A stretch of DNA of 64,000 nt from Adineta ricciae (Eukaryota; Rotifera; Eurotatoria; Adinetida; Adinetidae), in assembly GCA_905250025.1 (NCBI GenBank), contig CAJNOJ010000082.1, positions 186,001 to 250,000 on the forward strand, given 5' to 3'. A program made the position numbers and the translations under genes. Position 1 is the stretch's first letter; each line of letters opens with the position of its first letter. The notes beneath the pieces were generated by a model. That model saw nothing but the letters and a program-made list of their open reading frames with translations, had not been told where the DNA came from and did no database searches. Below are positions 11,924 through 26,142 of this stretch, piece after piece.

Positions 11924-14900
11924 TGATTGTATAAAAGATTGATTTAAATAAATATTAACAAAAAAGGAAGTTGTCTATATCAAAATCTGAAATACAAAGT
12001 GCATTTTGTTCAAGGAGAACGAAGAACTACTGGCAGTTGTGAGATGTCGAATGAAAAGAAGAGGTGTGCGTGATTGTTTTATATCCACACCCTCTATTGA
12101 TGATCAGTGGACGCGTTTCTTTCTGTACGCATCGACCTCTTTGTTGATGATTCAGCCCAGATGACATTTTGGTGCACAAAACACAAAAAAAGGGAACGAA
12201 ACTTTATCTGATGTAATGAAATAAACCTTGAGAAAAGAAAGAACAACAACAAAAAACAAAATTTCAATAGATATCCATGACTCATCGATTCCTGTCTATT
12301 GAATGGTGGATTCTTTTCTCCAACCGTCTTATAGAATATCGATAAATGTATGTACATCTATCTATTGATTTCATCGATAAAAGACATTGTTTTGTCACCA
12401 TCCATTCAACTACTCGTGTTAGCGAGGAAACTAATAACTGCAACGAAAAGCATACACACTTGTAACATCCAAAGGTGAATAATATGTATACGTATATATA
12501 TATATATATATGTCATCAAACGAAGATTTCAGATTATTCTCAACTAATACGAAAGATATATGGTCATGAAAAGATTATATTCTTCTTTATCTATTCTTCG
12601 GTTTGTTATCAGCCATTTCTATTATTGTATTTCGAAACATAGATATCTATATATAAATAATGAAGAAGGATAACGATGTTCTTTTCTTCTAATAGTTATA
12701 TATAAATATTACTTATCGATAGCAGAAGAGAACGGTTCCTTTGAATGCAGTCTGACATTCGTTTTTCGACGAAAATGGAGCGAACTATACGAAACTAATT
12801 GCATTTCTCATCTCTATCTATTAGCGAAGAGTCAAATCGAATAACTAACCTGTGTATATCAATGAGCAATGAAATCAGTCACGCTATATATGCACATAAT
12901 TTGCAATGCACTTTAAAATGATGTGTAATCGATATGTTCGACGTAATGTACTTCTAGTTTCGACTATTCTGGAGATATCCCATACACTTTAAAGAGAAGC
13001 TATGTAGCAAACTTCCAGGTAATTGTCGATTGACTCGAAGAATGTTTATCATACGAAATAGCAAATCAATGCATAAAAGCATATACCTTGAGCAGCTCAT
13101 TAAGAATGTACGCAGATAGTCATATAAAAACAAATAAAATTTCAATTTATTCCTTCGTATATGCGCGTTAGTATTCTCATCAAAGTACACATCATTAAGA
13201 AAAAAAGACACAAAAGCAAAGCTTAATGTTTTATCAATTATGCATCGAGTTACACTTAGGTATTTATTAGTATCAACACAAGAATGGTGTAATCTTGGAT
13301 ACTATGTGCGATCTTTAAAGATAGAATCTTACAAGTACTTTTGCTTTCATGCGACGCATTATCTTCGTCCTAGGAGATCTCTTCCAACATTTCCTATTCA
13401 TTAAATAATTCGCATAAATTAGCTAAGGTTTCCTATTACAAAGACGAATACATTCTTATAAGAAAAAAAGTGAAGAGCGGTGTAAAACTCACACAGTACG
13501 GAATAATCAACATGCTTTAAGTAAGCACGAGTCTAAATAAAGAAATAAACTTAGAAGTATAATGGATGACTAAAATAACTTCACCTGAATGATGTTTATA
13601 ACGTTATACAGAAGAGATCAAAGTCCATACGATGATGAAATGTTCGCCAAGAAAAACAGCATATTGACATAACAATGTAAATCGACGGTTCACATCAGAA
13701 ATATATTTTCTTACATGCAAATTAGCATACCCCCCGCAATAGATAAATTCGTACTAGTAAGTCTTCAATCGAAATCACAAATATAGATCAGAATTTGTTT
13801 GCTCAGAAATTCTGTTGTCATAGAACATAGACTAATAACAAATAATTCGGTAAAACCAGTGTCAATGTCGATTTGGAGAAAGAACTAATGTCATTTGCTC
13901 ACAATGGAAGACTGTCCTACTCAGTTTACCAGTTTGTTTTCGAGTGATGTTTACTCCTCACTGGCGCTTGTGAAAGAACGAGAAACTTGTAAAAGTGATA
14001 GGTCTGTTCGGAGCTGTTCGATTGACTTATCGATAGGAGAACGAAAAAAATGCAGCTCTATTTCAACGAAAGATTGAATTGTAAAATAATAACTGTTCGC
14101 ACTCTACGTTCCGAAAGATCATCGAAGTCTCGCAAGGAGAAGACCTAGCGGCATAGCGAGAGGACAATACCATTCGCTTTTCCACATCATAGGGAACGCC
14201 GACTGCCTCCATATATTCGAAGGAGTGGAGCTGTATGTGGACGGTTAAGTAGATTCGAACACTGGTACTTGGTTTATGAACTTCATTATACCATTCGATC
14301 AAGTTATTGTGAAGGAAAAGAAACGATTATCTTACTTTTACTTGTTTTCGTATGTGGAGTAGCGATAGCACGATTCAAGTTCCCTTTTTTCCAAGTGCTT
14401 TGGATCGAAAGACGAACGAAAAAAGTTTTCGGATTAGCTGTCGATAGATATGATAAAAAGAACAACAAAAAAGTTACTTCCATTCTCTAACTGACAACTT
14501 TCTTCTTCCTTTCTGTTGTATAGTTTGATGTACTTAAAGTAATGTATCGATCGCCCTCTAAGTGCAAATTTAGGTCGATCAATTGCGCATATATATAGAT
14601 TGTGTACATAACCTAGTTTTCTTTTTGAGGACAAAGATGAAAATTCCTTATCACCCATCAATCCTTTGGGAACACGATTGCCGGCCGACTCAGCTGATAA
14701 ACTTACGTGTAATAAAAATAGTCATGTTTTCATTTCTACGAAACAAAAAGTACCATCTTCTTGTTTCCGGACGTCTGTTTCTATTGTTTTTTTTTTGTTG
14801 TAAATGATGGCATTATTCGGGCTGCTTGAAATGTTATATAGAAAATGTTGATTTCTCTTTTTTTTAATCTGATGTCGATCGATCGACGTATGAATTTTTT

Positions 14901-14950
14901 TAAAAATAAGAGAGAAAACGAAACAATCATGAATTTTTTTTGTAAATAAT
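11924..14950. other. Intergenic region, no gene recognised
   Basis: Three kilobases between the PP1 subunit gene and the SZRD1-like gene, both on the minus strand. A TA-dinucleotide run lies near 12490-12512. Short ORFs at 13895-14490 overlap on both strands, lack family resemblance and are treated as chance. The stretch just above 11923 should hold the promoter of the PP1 subunit, with TATAAAAG on the minus strand about 10-20 bases before its ATG, too close to be a core TATA box unless the true start lies further downstream. Confidence 0.45.
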
Positions 14951-16427
14951 TTATTGCGGATGTCCATACTGTTGAGTACCGTACGGCGCTTGTGAATGTT
15001 GATAATGATGGTACCAGTTGTTCGGATGTTGTGGTAGCGGTGGTTGTAACGGATAATGATATGATGAAGAAGCAGATGACGGTGGCGCACTCATAAACGG
15101 TGCTGTGGATGTCATATACAATGTGTTTGTTGTTGTTGTTACTGGCAAAGGATAACGCGCAACTCCAGATGGAGTTGGCAGTAGATGAGAGTATGGACCG
15201 GTAAATGTATTACGATAATGTTGAGGAAAGTTAGGTGAAGAAAAAGGTCCTGTTCCAAGATTTGGAGTACTATTATTATTAGTATTATTATTTGGTGTAA
15301 AATGAATTGTTCCCGTATTCGATGACACATTGTTGACTGCGTATAGATCTGAAGCGTAGCTACCAGGTGTCGAATGACATTGTAATGGTAACTGAGAAAA
15401 TCCGCTCATTTTAGTTGTTGATCGTATTGTCGACGAGGACATCGTTTTAGTATTGTCATCTGTTGTAGAAAGAACCGAAGGTTCAGTAGTTGGTGTATCG
15501 TTATCGTCATCATCTTTTGCTGAACTTTCTTCTTCACCCATAATTCTAAAAGAAACAATAAGATGATCGAAAGTATTATCCTTCGAGGGAAATTTACCTG
15601 AGTCTAGCTAATCTGTATTCGAGTTCACGTTGTTCATAAGTTTTAATAACAGGTTTGGTTGATTGTGTAGTTGATGAAGTCGAAGAAAACACAGGTGAGG
15701 TTATAGATTCCGCTGAATTCGCTGAATCCTTTGTTTGATTTCGTGGAATGATCGATATAACAGGCACTGTTGTAGACGAAGAACTATTGTAAAAAGAAGA
15801 TGAATTACTGTTATTGGTATTATTTTCATTATTCGATAATGTTGTTGTTGCTGAGTTGGTGTTCGAAGAAATAGCAGTTTTCGATGCTATCGAACTATTG
15901 GACGCATCATTGTTAGTCGAGGATAATTGAGATTGACTGGTTGGTCGTTTGAGAATTCGAATCGGTTTATTCGAGTTCATCAAGTTGAAATTTATGTTGT
16001 TTTGACTGTCATCATCGGTGGCAGCGGGTTGCGCAGGAGACGGTACAAACTCCTAAAAGATAACAACGTGAAGTGAATTTCTGTTCGGAATGATGGCAAA
16101 CGGTATGCGTTGAGAAAAAAATAAAGTCTTACTTGACTTAGTTGAGTTAATCACGAAGGCTTACTCTTTATTTAGCAATACTCTCTTCACGAACTTGACT
16201 ATTTTTGTACCAACAGTGACATCAGTACAAATGTTATGTCATATTCTATTGAGTACTGAAAACTTGAGAATTGAGAGGCGAAGGAAATCGAAAAATCTTA
16301 CTTGATTAGATGCACGAGTTTTTTCGTGTTGTTCAAGTCGTTTATCGAATTCACCTGTATCGACGGCCACTTCCCAATCATCATTATCATTTCCCATCGT
16401 CGCTGTTGTTGTTACTCTATCGACCAT
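14951..16427 (-). CDS. SZRD1: SUZ domain-containing protein (SZRD1-like) with long extended tail
   Basis: Three exons (16427-16302, 16052-15598, 15545-14951) give 391 residues. The N terminus has the acidic DDWEVAVDTGEFDKRLEQ block typical of SZRD1, then PIRILKRPTS and, after a Ser/Asn/Thr-rich linker, KTYEQRELEYRLARLRIMG, which together form the SUZ domain. SUZ motifs bind RNA and occur in translation or mRNA-decay factors. Vertebrate SZRD1 is about 150 residues; here the linker inside the SUZ region is expanded by about 100 residues and a Ser/Pro/Tyr/His/Gln-rich tail of nearly 200 residues replaces the short SUZ-C end. Both introns are short or medium (249 and 52 nt), and the second joins AG|A to rebuild the Arg before Ile-Met-Gly. 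Orthology to SZRD1 is likely; the extended tail is unassigned. Confidence 0.87.
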
Positions 16428-17471
16428 AATTTATTCAATATCAAATCAATGTGTTGTACGAAACACAAGAAAAAAGGAACAGCTCAGTTTCAATGTAATG
16501 AAAAGTCGAAGTCTGATTTCTTTCTCTTTTATCTATTGAATGGAGAGGAACAGAACCGAAACCAAAACCGTCGATGATAACAGTCGAATTCAGAGAAAGA
16601 TGATGATAAAATCTATAATCAAATAAAGAAAAAAACCACATAAGTCGTAAGAGAAAAGGAAAGAATGAACATTTTGAATAAAAGATGGATATTTTTTGTT
16701 GTTATTGTTGTTGTTTTGCAAACAAAAGCCGCGAAGAGAGTGAAAAAAGTGAGTGACGCACATACAAATATACGCAACGAAGGCAAAAATGATCACACAG
16801 ATAACGCGGATCAGAAAGAAAACGAATAACAGATCTTTTCTTACATATTGAACATCTTTTTTTTTTGATTTTCTTTCATGTTTGAGATCAATCAGTCGAC
16901 TGATCGATATTTGCGAGTATGCACACGTTCATACGCATACACAGATTTTTAGAAAAAAAGAAAGAATAGAACAAACAAAGCGATTATTTAATTGTTCGAT
17001 GATAAAAGAAAAAGAAAGTGACAGAATATGAGTATAATGTATGTATATATGTATATATAGGGAAAAGAAGACGAACGCGAACTAGGGAAGAACGAAAATC
17101 TTGTTGTCGGCTTCGCCTAATCGACCATAAGACGTAAAAATGATGAGACAGAGAGAGAAAAAGAAAGAAAGAAAACGAACAACGCGAAATATGCTCACGA
17201 CATCAATGTGCGTAGAAAAATACAAGCGGAAAGAGATACATGTGATCAAGCACACTGAACAAAAACGAACTCTATGTAGTAGAGAGCGAAGAGAGACAGT
17301 TCAGTTCACTCTTGATGTTGTTTTCGTTTAAATTAGAAATTGAACTCTGTACAAAAGAAAATGAAAAAAAAAGAAAGTAGTTTAACTAGATAAGTAGATT
17401 GAGAGAGTGCAAAAGAACAAAGAAAACATTTCCGCACATGTATATATGTGTTCTATAATCATCGCGTTGAT
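16428..17471. other. Intergenic region between SZRD1-like and PP2A B56 genes
   Basis: One kilobase of A/T- and purine-rich DNA downstream of the B56 stop and upstream of the SZRD1-like ATG, so it should hold the B56 3' UTR and the SZRD1-like promoter. GA/AAAG-rich strings near 17140-17180 make Lys/Arg-rich frames that are not gene-like. Confidence 0.45.
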
Positions 17472-20140
<2,669 letters not shown>

Positions 20141-22108
20141 TTGTCGTAGATGAGTGATGGCGTCTGAGAATCGCTTCAGCTCGACAGGTCCAAGATGAAC
20201 AAAAACGAATAGGGATGGAAGCGAATGAAAGAAAACTCGATTTCGTTGACGTGTATTTTGATTATTTGACTTGTTTTACGTATAATAACAACGTAATTCG
20301 ATCATCACTGATCGAAGGAATTCATATTAAACAATTAATTCATATAGAGACGCTCTGATCAGAAAACAAATGAAGAAAAAAGACAAATAAATAACAATAG
20401 AATTAGTTCTATTGCGTCTGAGCTGATGAAAATAATGTTTCTCGAATGACAAATAAACAACAATAAGACGGCGAACGAATGAAAAGAATGGACTAAAAGA
20501 AACTACACGGTTCCTATCGGACCAATTATTGAAGTGATCTCCCGCTGTCGTTTTTCTTTGCTCACGTAAGAAGTGTATGAATATACCAAGTAAAGAAAGA
20601 CATGATTTCTATCTCATATTGCATACCTTGGATGTAACGAAATAGGAGGTACAAAAAATAAATAATATGTCGATTTCTTTTCCTCAAATCACTTTCTCTC
20701 CTGATCGATCGAAAAGATAAACGCAAAAAGGCAAAATCTTTGTTTTTCACTCAACTGTTTTTCTTTTCATTAGTTTCTGACGCAGAAAAAAAACAAGCAA
20801 AAACCAAAGACGAAAATAGATGTCGCTCATTTCCATTCCCTCCATATTTTATTCCGATCCACCCATCGAAAGAACATGCAAACAATAATAAATCTCTAAT
20901 ATTTTATTGCATGTCAGTTTCATATCAATCTTGACATTATGTAAATTAATCGATTTATTCTCCATTCTCATACTCGAATGGAAAATGACAGACTGATGAC
21001 AATTGGATTTTCATCAAGAATCCCAATTGAAGTGACTTTATCTCGCAACAGAATCTTTCTTTCTTCGCCTTTTTTTAGAAATCTATCCGCCGACCAGACT
21101 CATTTGAGCAGAAATGAAAAGATCTCTACTTGAAGTACGGACGAAGCAAACAAATGTCGATCTAATCAAGGAGCGGAAATGAGAGAAGCAAGACAAAAAG
21201 GCGACTAGTCTATTTATAATTATACCTATAGATTTGACGAGCGCGCACAAGATCAATTGAATGTTTTTCTTTCGTTTCAAATAGATTATCGAGGAAAAAA
21301 ACAGCTATTACGTTGGTAAACAAGCTACATCGAGTGTTTTATGGCAATTGAAACAACATAGGAGAAAAATAAAAAGGCACGTTGGAATATTGATACACAA
21401 TTCGCATGAATTTTGAATACTTAATTGATTCTGTTTTGAAGTATCTTGCTTTAACAGCGAATGCTAGAATTCAGTACTATCAGTGATGAATTTTTTTCAT
21501 CTCAGGAATGACTTGCCGTCGTGAAAACCATTCACATCTGGTTTTCATCTCATTCTCTACTTCGAAGATCGAAAGAAAACTTTCACAATAAACTATCAGT
21601 TTTTAAGAACAAAATTTCAAATAAATGTCGTCGTTATGTGCAAACTCGAACTTGTTTTTCTCAGATCATTTACTTGCTTATCTTGCACGATCGTATTATT
21701 CAATTTCCGCAGGAATAATTATGTGCAAATAGAAAGTCCAAATGATGTCTTCGTTTCTCTCATGATTCAAATCTCTTTTTCCCTGGAAAGTTCTCCAAAT
21801 GACTGAATATTATTCATTTTGTTCGCTATGACTTCTCAAACGATGTTCACATTACGTCGAAATCATGTTTTGTGTTAATTGACATTGGAGATGTTTTCAA
21901 TGCTCGATTAAAAAAAACACGTTCTGATTGTCATGCAGAAAACGGCGATTCAGATTGGCATCCGGTCTTTTACAAAAGGAAATCATAGTTGAAGGTAATG
22001 ACAATGTGAGAATTTTCAGATTGCTTCATTCACGCCGTGGTCTAACCAAGAACATGTTTCTACGTTTGAAAATATTCAGGTTTTTTTCTTGTCTAGATTT
22101 CATCCGAT
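20141..22108. other. Intergenic region upstream of two divergent genes
   Basis: Two kilobases between the minus-strand B56 gene and the plus-strand tail-anchored gene, so promoters for both should lie here. No ORF has family resemblance. Near 21928-22080 there are GT/AG pairs that could make noncoding 5' exons for the gene starting at 22109, as an acceptor-like CTTGTCTAG lies 13 bases before its ATG. Confidence 0.45.
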
Positions 22109-22466
22109 ATGGATTCCAATGCTGATGAAAGAGGCCATCGATATCCTCAACGACGTGTTGATACAATTCATGGCAATACGACGAATGACAAAGTAGATAA
22201 GTAGGTCGTTGAGAAATGCTGGAAGATCTTTTTCTAAATGAATTGTGTTTTCTAGCAACTATATTGTCAATCGTCGACATAGTTTAGCTCATATTAACTT
22301 CCGGAAAGCGATTGATCGAAGTCTCTCATTGCCAGACATAACTGACGAACCTAATCATCTCCAACGACGTTATTTGGAATATTTCATTAAATTTTTATTT
22401 CTTTGTATTATGATTGTTTCGATCTGCATATTAATTCGATTACTTCGCTCGTTCTCGAAGACATAA
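22109..22466 (+). CDS. Small tail-anchored membrane protein, unknown function
   Basis: Two exons (22109-22200, 22256-22466) joined by a 55 nt GT-AG intron give exactly 100 residues. The first 75 residues are polar and basic, with RRHSLAHINFRKAIDRSLSLPD as the most distinctive part. Residues about 74-93 are a hydrophobic segment (FIKFLFLCIMIVSICILIRL), leaving only a few basic and polar residues behind. There is no N-terminal signal sequence, so the layout is that of a tail-anchored protein with a cytosolic N terminus. I do not recognise the family. The exon join keeps the frame and a C-terminal TM before a stop, which favours a real gene, but small size keeps confidence moderate. Confidence 0.55.
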
Positions 22467-23346
22467 ATCATGAGTAAACAGCTCGTATACATTATCTTCT
22501 TGTTAATCGTTGAAAACGAGTTGTTTTGATTCGTCTGGAGGAGAACAAGAGATACTCATCGATGACTTTGCTTCTTATTCACTGATGCATATCTGGTTTT
22601 TGTGTTGAAAATGTCATCTTTGATCAATATTTGATAAATAAAGATTGACCAAAATGTCATATTAGAGATTTAATCATCATAACAAGATTTCTACGATTGT
22701 GACAGTTGAGTGTTGATAGACGAATTCATCTATTTGAGATTGAAACGCGTTTTCCTAATCCAATCGTGTAGGTTTATCACTTATCAAGATAAACATGCTG
22801 ACATTAGAGTTGATAGATTGAAGATACTCTCGTCGACACTACCCCCAAATAACAGATACTTATGTCAATTAGACAATGATGATGCTGACTTGTTAGATTA
22901 TGTAATTGAATCTTTGTTCGATATTCTCTACCGTGATTGGCGACGAGAGATCACATCTGTTGACAGCACACAAAATGATTCTCTGCGTTGTTTTGTTTAA
23001 CTGATACCGACACTCGAGCAATCGAGTTATAGAAACAACGACCTCAATGATAAGCTTCGCTAATGTTTATATCAGTCATTTGTATTCGAAATTGCCTAAC
23101 ATTAACATCAAGCAAATGAGAGATCAAAAGTAAGATAAGATACAAAAGAAACGAGACCAATCTGATTATTTCAATTCTCTCGAAGACACTTTTGTTTATC
23201 CGCGTATTGTTTCTATCTTTTTTTTTCTTCTCTTCGTGTATTTGCTTTTCTCGTCTTCATCGCCGTCTATTTCTCTTTTCCTCGTAAAAAAAAAAACTAA
23301 TCGAGTCCATTACTATTGGACATCAGCAAATGTACTACAGCTGTTT
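22467..23346. other. Intergenic region with one unrecognised ORF
   Basis: Holds the probable 3' UTR of the tail-anchored gene and the 5' region of the carboxylesterase. An open frame ends at 23000 and includes a moderately ordinary composition (DADLLDYVIESLFDILYRDW), but its first codon is not ATG and no family is recognised; it could be an exon of an unseen gene or chance. Confidence 0.35.
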
Positions 23347-25416
23347 ATGTCTTGGAAGATATTTATATACTTTCTTCTAATTCGAATCTTATTCTTATCA
23401 TCGATATTCGATTCGACAATTGCAGTTCAATTACTGAACGCATCATCGGGTATCTATGTGGGTCGAACCGTTTATTACGGCAACAGAACTATTCAACAGT
23501 ATCTGGGAATCGAATACGGACGTACTATTAAACGATTCGATCGAGCTATACCAATTTTAAAAGAAAATGATCGAATTATTCAAGCAACTTCATTAGGACC
23601 TTTCTGTAAGCCAACATTCGGTTCATGTCCGGGCAATATTGGAGTGAATGCTTCGTTGCCCACCTGTTCTATTAGTTATGGTATCTTTTCTGTTAAATCG
23701 TATCCAGCTGAACAATGTTTGTTTTTAAATGTCTTCATTCCGGTGACGACCGATCCTCCTTCTACTATCACCAGTGGTAATTATCCAAAGAAGAAGGCCA
23801 TACTTATGTGGATTCATGGTGGTTCAGGTCAAATCGGCACAGGAAATGTATTTGACGGAACGATTCTTGCCGCCCTAGGCGATATTATTGTTATAACATT
23901 TAATTTTCGCTTAAATCTCTTTGGTTTTCTATCATCAGGCGACAGTCGTCTTGAAGGAAATCTAGGTCTTTATGATCAAGCTCTAGTTCTTGATTGGATT
24001 TATCAAAATGCACATGCATTCGGCGGGGATATTCATCGTATTACAGTTGGCGGACATTCAGCTGGTGCTCCGCATGCTTACTATCTAGCTAAATCGCCAT
24101 TCAATCGAGGACGTATACGTCGATTACTGTTGCAAAGCGGTAGCCCATTTAATATATGGTCACATTTGAAAGCGCCTGATGCGATGGAGAAATTCAATAC
24201 GGTGGTAAATGACAACGCGTGTGGGATCTGGCGAACGTTTGATGAGAAGTTGAAATGTTTACAAGAGCGCGATTTTGATTTGATTGCGGAACATGAGCAT
24301 CATTCGTATACAAGTGCAAATCATACAAATGTTGTAACTGCCGGATATTTTATGAGTGAATTTCGAGAAGAATTTCAAATGAATGATACACTAGCAGATG
24401 TAGATATACTAATGGGATCGACAGACGATGAAGGTAAGCGAATTTCGTGTCGATATTCGTTTTTGATTTGTATAATTTCGCAGGTGTGTATGTGGCCATT
24501 GTACCAATTATTATGGAACAATCGAATCCTGAGATAATTACACTTCACAATGTGAATTTTACTGAAGTAACGCTCAAATTTCTGGATGCTATGCAACCGG
24601 ACAAGACCTGTCTACACCAAAAAGCTTTGGAATTGTAAGTTACACTTTCTGCGAATTTGTTTTTCATCTTCACTTTTTTTTTATTATCTTAGATATCACA
24701 TTGACAAAATTCCTTCGAATTGTTCTCAATCAGTCGATTGTTACTGTTCGGCATTCTACAATTATTCACGTCTCATAACCGACGTTCTCTTCAGCAACGA
24801 CTACTATCGTTTCATCGAACAACGTTTGAAATACTCCAATCGCACGTATCTCTATCAATACTCTCATCGAACTGCGCAAGAACATCCAACGCCTTGCAAT
24901 GATTATTTACACAAACAAGACCTAGTTGGACACTTCGCTGAACTTGAATACACATGGGGTACACCGCTGTTATACGAAGAGCCAAATTCAACATTACATC
25001 TATCGCCATTGATTGAATATGTTCGATATGGACCTAACATGACTACCGATTACAATTTTACTCATATGTATACAAAAGAGCATATCGAATTTAGTAAACA
25101 GTTGATTGAACAATGGTCAAATTTCATCAAAACAGGCCAACCGACAAGCCCAAAATCTCGTCTCCAATGGCCACCGATAACGAACAATTCGATAGGACTT
25201 TTTATGCATTTACAAGTCAATCAAAGTGAAGTCAAGCAACTTGTTATTCCTCCAAGTGTCGAATTTTGGAAGAATAAATGTCCAGACGAAAAGACACCTT
25301 CGCCTCGAACGAATTCAATGAATAACGATGCATTTACTACTGACATCACCTGGGAGATCGTTTTTGGTTGTTTCATATTTTCGATGGTGCTTTATTCAAT
25401 TAATTCATTTCAATAA
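23347..25416 (+). CDS. Cholinesterase-like carboxylesterase (type B), membrane-anchored
   Basis: Three exons (23347-24433, 24484-24634, 24693-25416) give 653 residues. The chosen ATG opens a hydrophobic signal sequence (WKIFIYFLLIRILFLSS); the frame is open upstream but has no earlier ATG in a convincing context. Alpha/beta-hydrolase marks are complete: the oxyanion-hole HGGSG, nucleophile Ser238 in GGHSAGA, acid Glu362 in STDDEG, and His493 in GHFAELEYTWG. NFRLNLFGFLSSGD and the EQCLFLNVF block are typical of the carboxylesterase B family. Several N-glycosylation sites occur. A C-terminal hydrophobic segment (EIVFGCFIFSMVLYSI) suggests a membrane anchor on an extracellular enzyme. Whether it hydrolyses acetylcholine or other esters cannot be told. 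AATAAA overlaps the stop codon. Confidence 0.92.
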
Positions 25417-26142
25417 ATTAATAGACAAACTGAAAAAAAACAAATCTTTGTGTTATTTTTTTTGTGTAATGCTAACTATTTTTTCAATAATTCATATTCA
25501 TATATTTCTTTGATACGAATGTGCAATTCATTGTAGAAATACAGTATCATTTTCTGGTTTTCTTTCATGTTTTATCTGTTGAACAGAATTTTAACAATAT
25601 CAACATTTTCTCCCTTCTTTGCCGCTTGGTATAATAAAATATTAGTTTTTCGCTTCATCAATCAGTGAAGTTTGTTCGTCTAAGGATACAGCAAGTAATT
25701 GAGATCGAGGATAAAATATATACATATGTAAGCGTTTACGATTGGCGAGTAATACGTTACATCCGATGAATTGCCTCATGTTTATGATCGATGCTCGTCG
25801 AATATGAAGTAAAGAACACTCGTAAAGATACGAATGTAATCTTTTGAGATAACATTAAAATCTTTTTCGTACGCATTGAGGCAACTACGTTCTCTTCCTT
25901 TTGTAAATGTTACAAATCAAAGCATTGATTTTGATTGCTGTTTCGATTCTTCTGACATCTATTACATTAACGATCGTTATGAGCCAATCATGATTCATTA
26001 GAAATTGCACGCGTTGACTGTCTGCTCTGTTTTGCTCGCTGTACCTACACAAAGTACTCTTGAAGATGATTGTGGTTTCATACAGTCATTTTAATGAAGT
26101 TTTGCACTGAAGAACTTTTATTGGTTTTCCGTTTTTCTAGAT
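25417..26142. other. Intergenic region before the mitochondrial GPDH gene
   Basis: About 720 bases with no recognised gene. It must hold the 3' UTR of the esterase and the promoter of the next gene. An acceptor-like GTTTTTCTAG ends 2 bases before the next ATG. Confidence 0.45.

Noticed and set aside
13895..14490. Overlapping ORFs on both strands
   Set aside because: Different frames overlap with similar lengths and none resembles a protein family; chance openness is the simpler reading.
22710..23000. 96-codon ORF upstream of the esterase
   Set aside because: Composition is protein-like but there is no ATG in a good place and no homologue was recognised, so it is mentioned only in the intergenic entry.
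23236..23346. Upstream extension of the esterase frame
   Set aside because: Begins at GTG and runs through a poly-A stretch; the ATG at 23347 opens a proper signal peptide.
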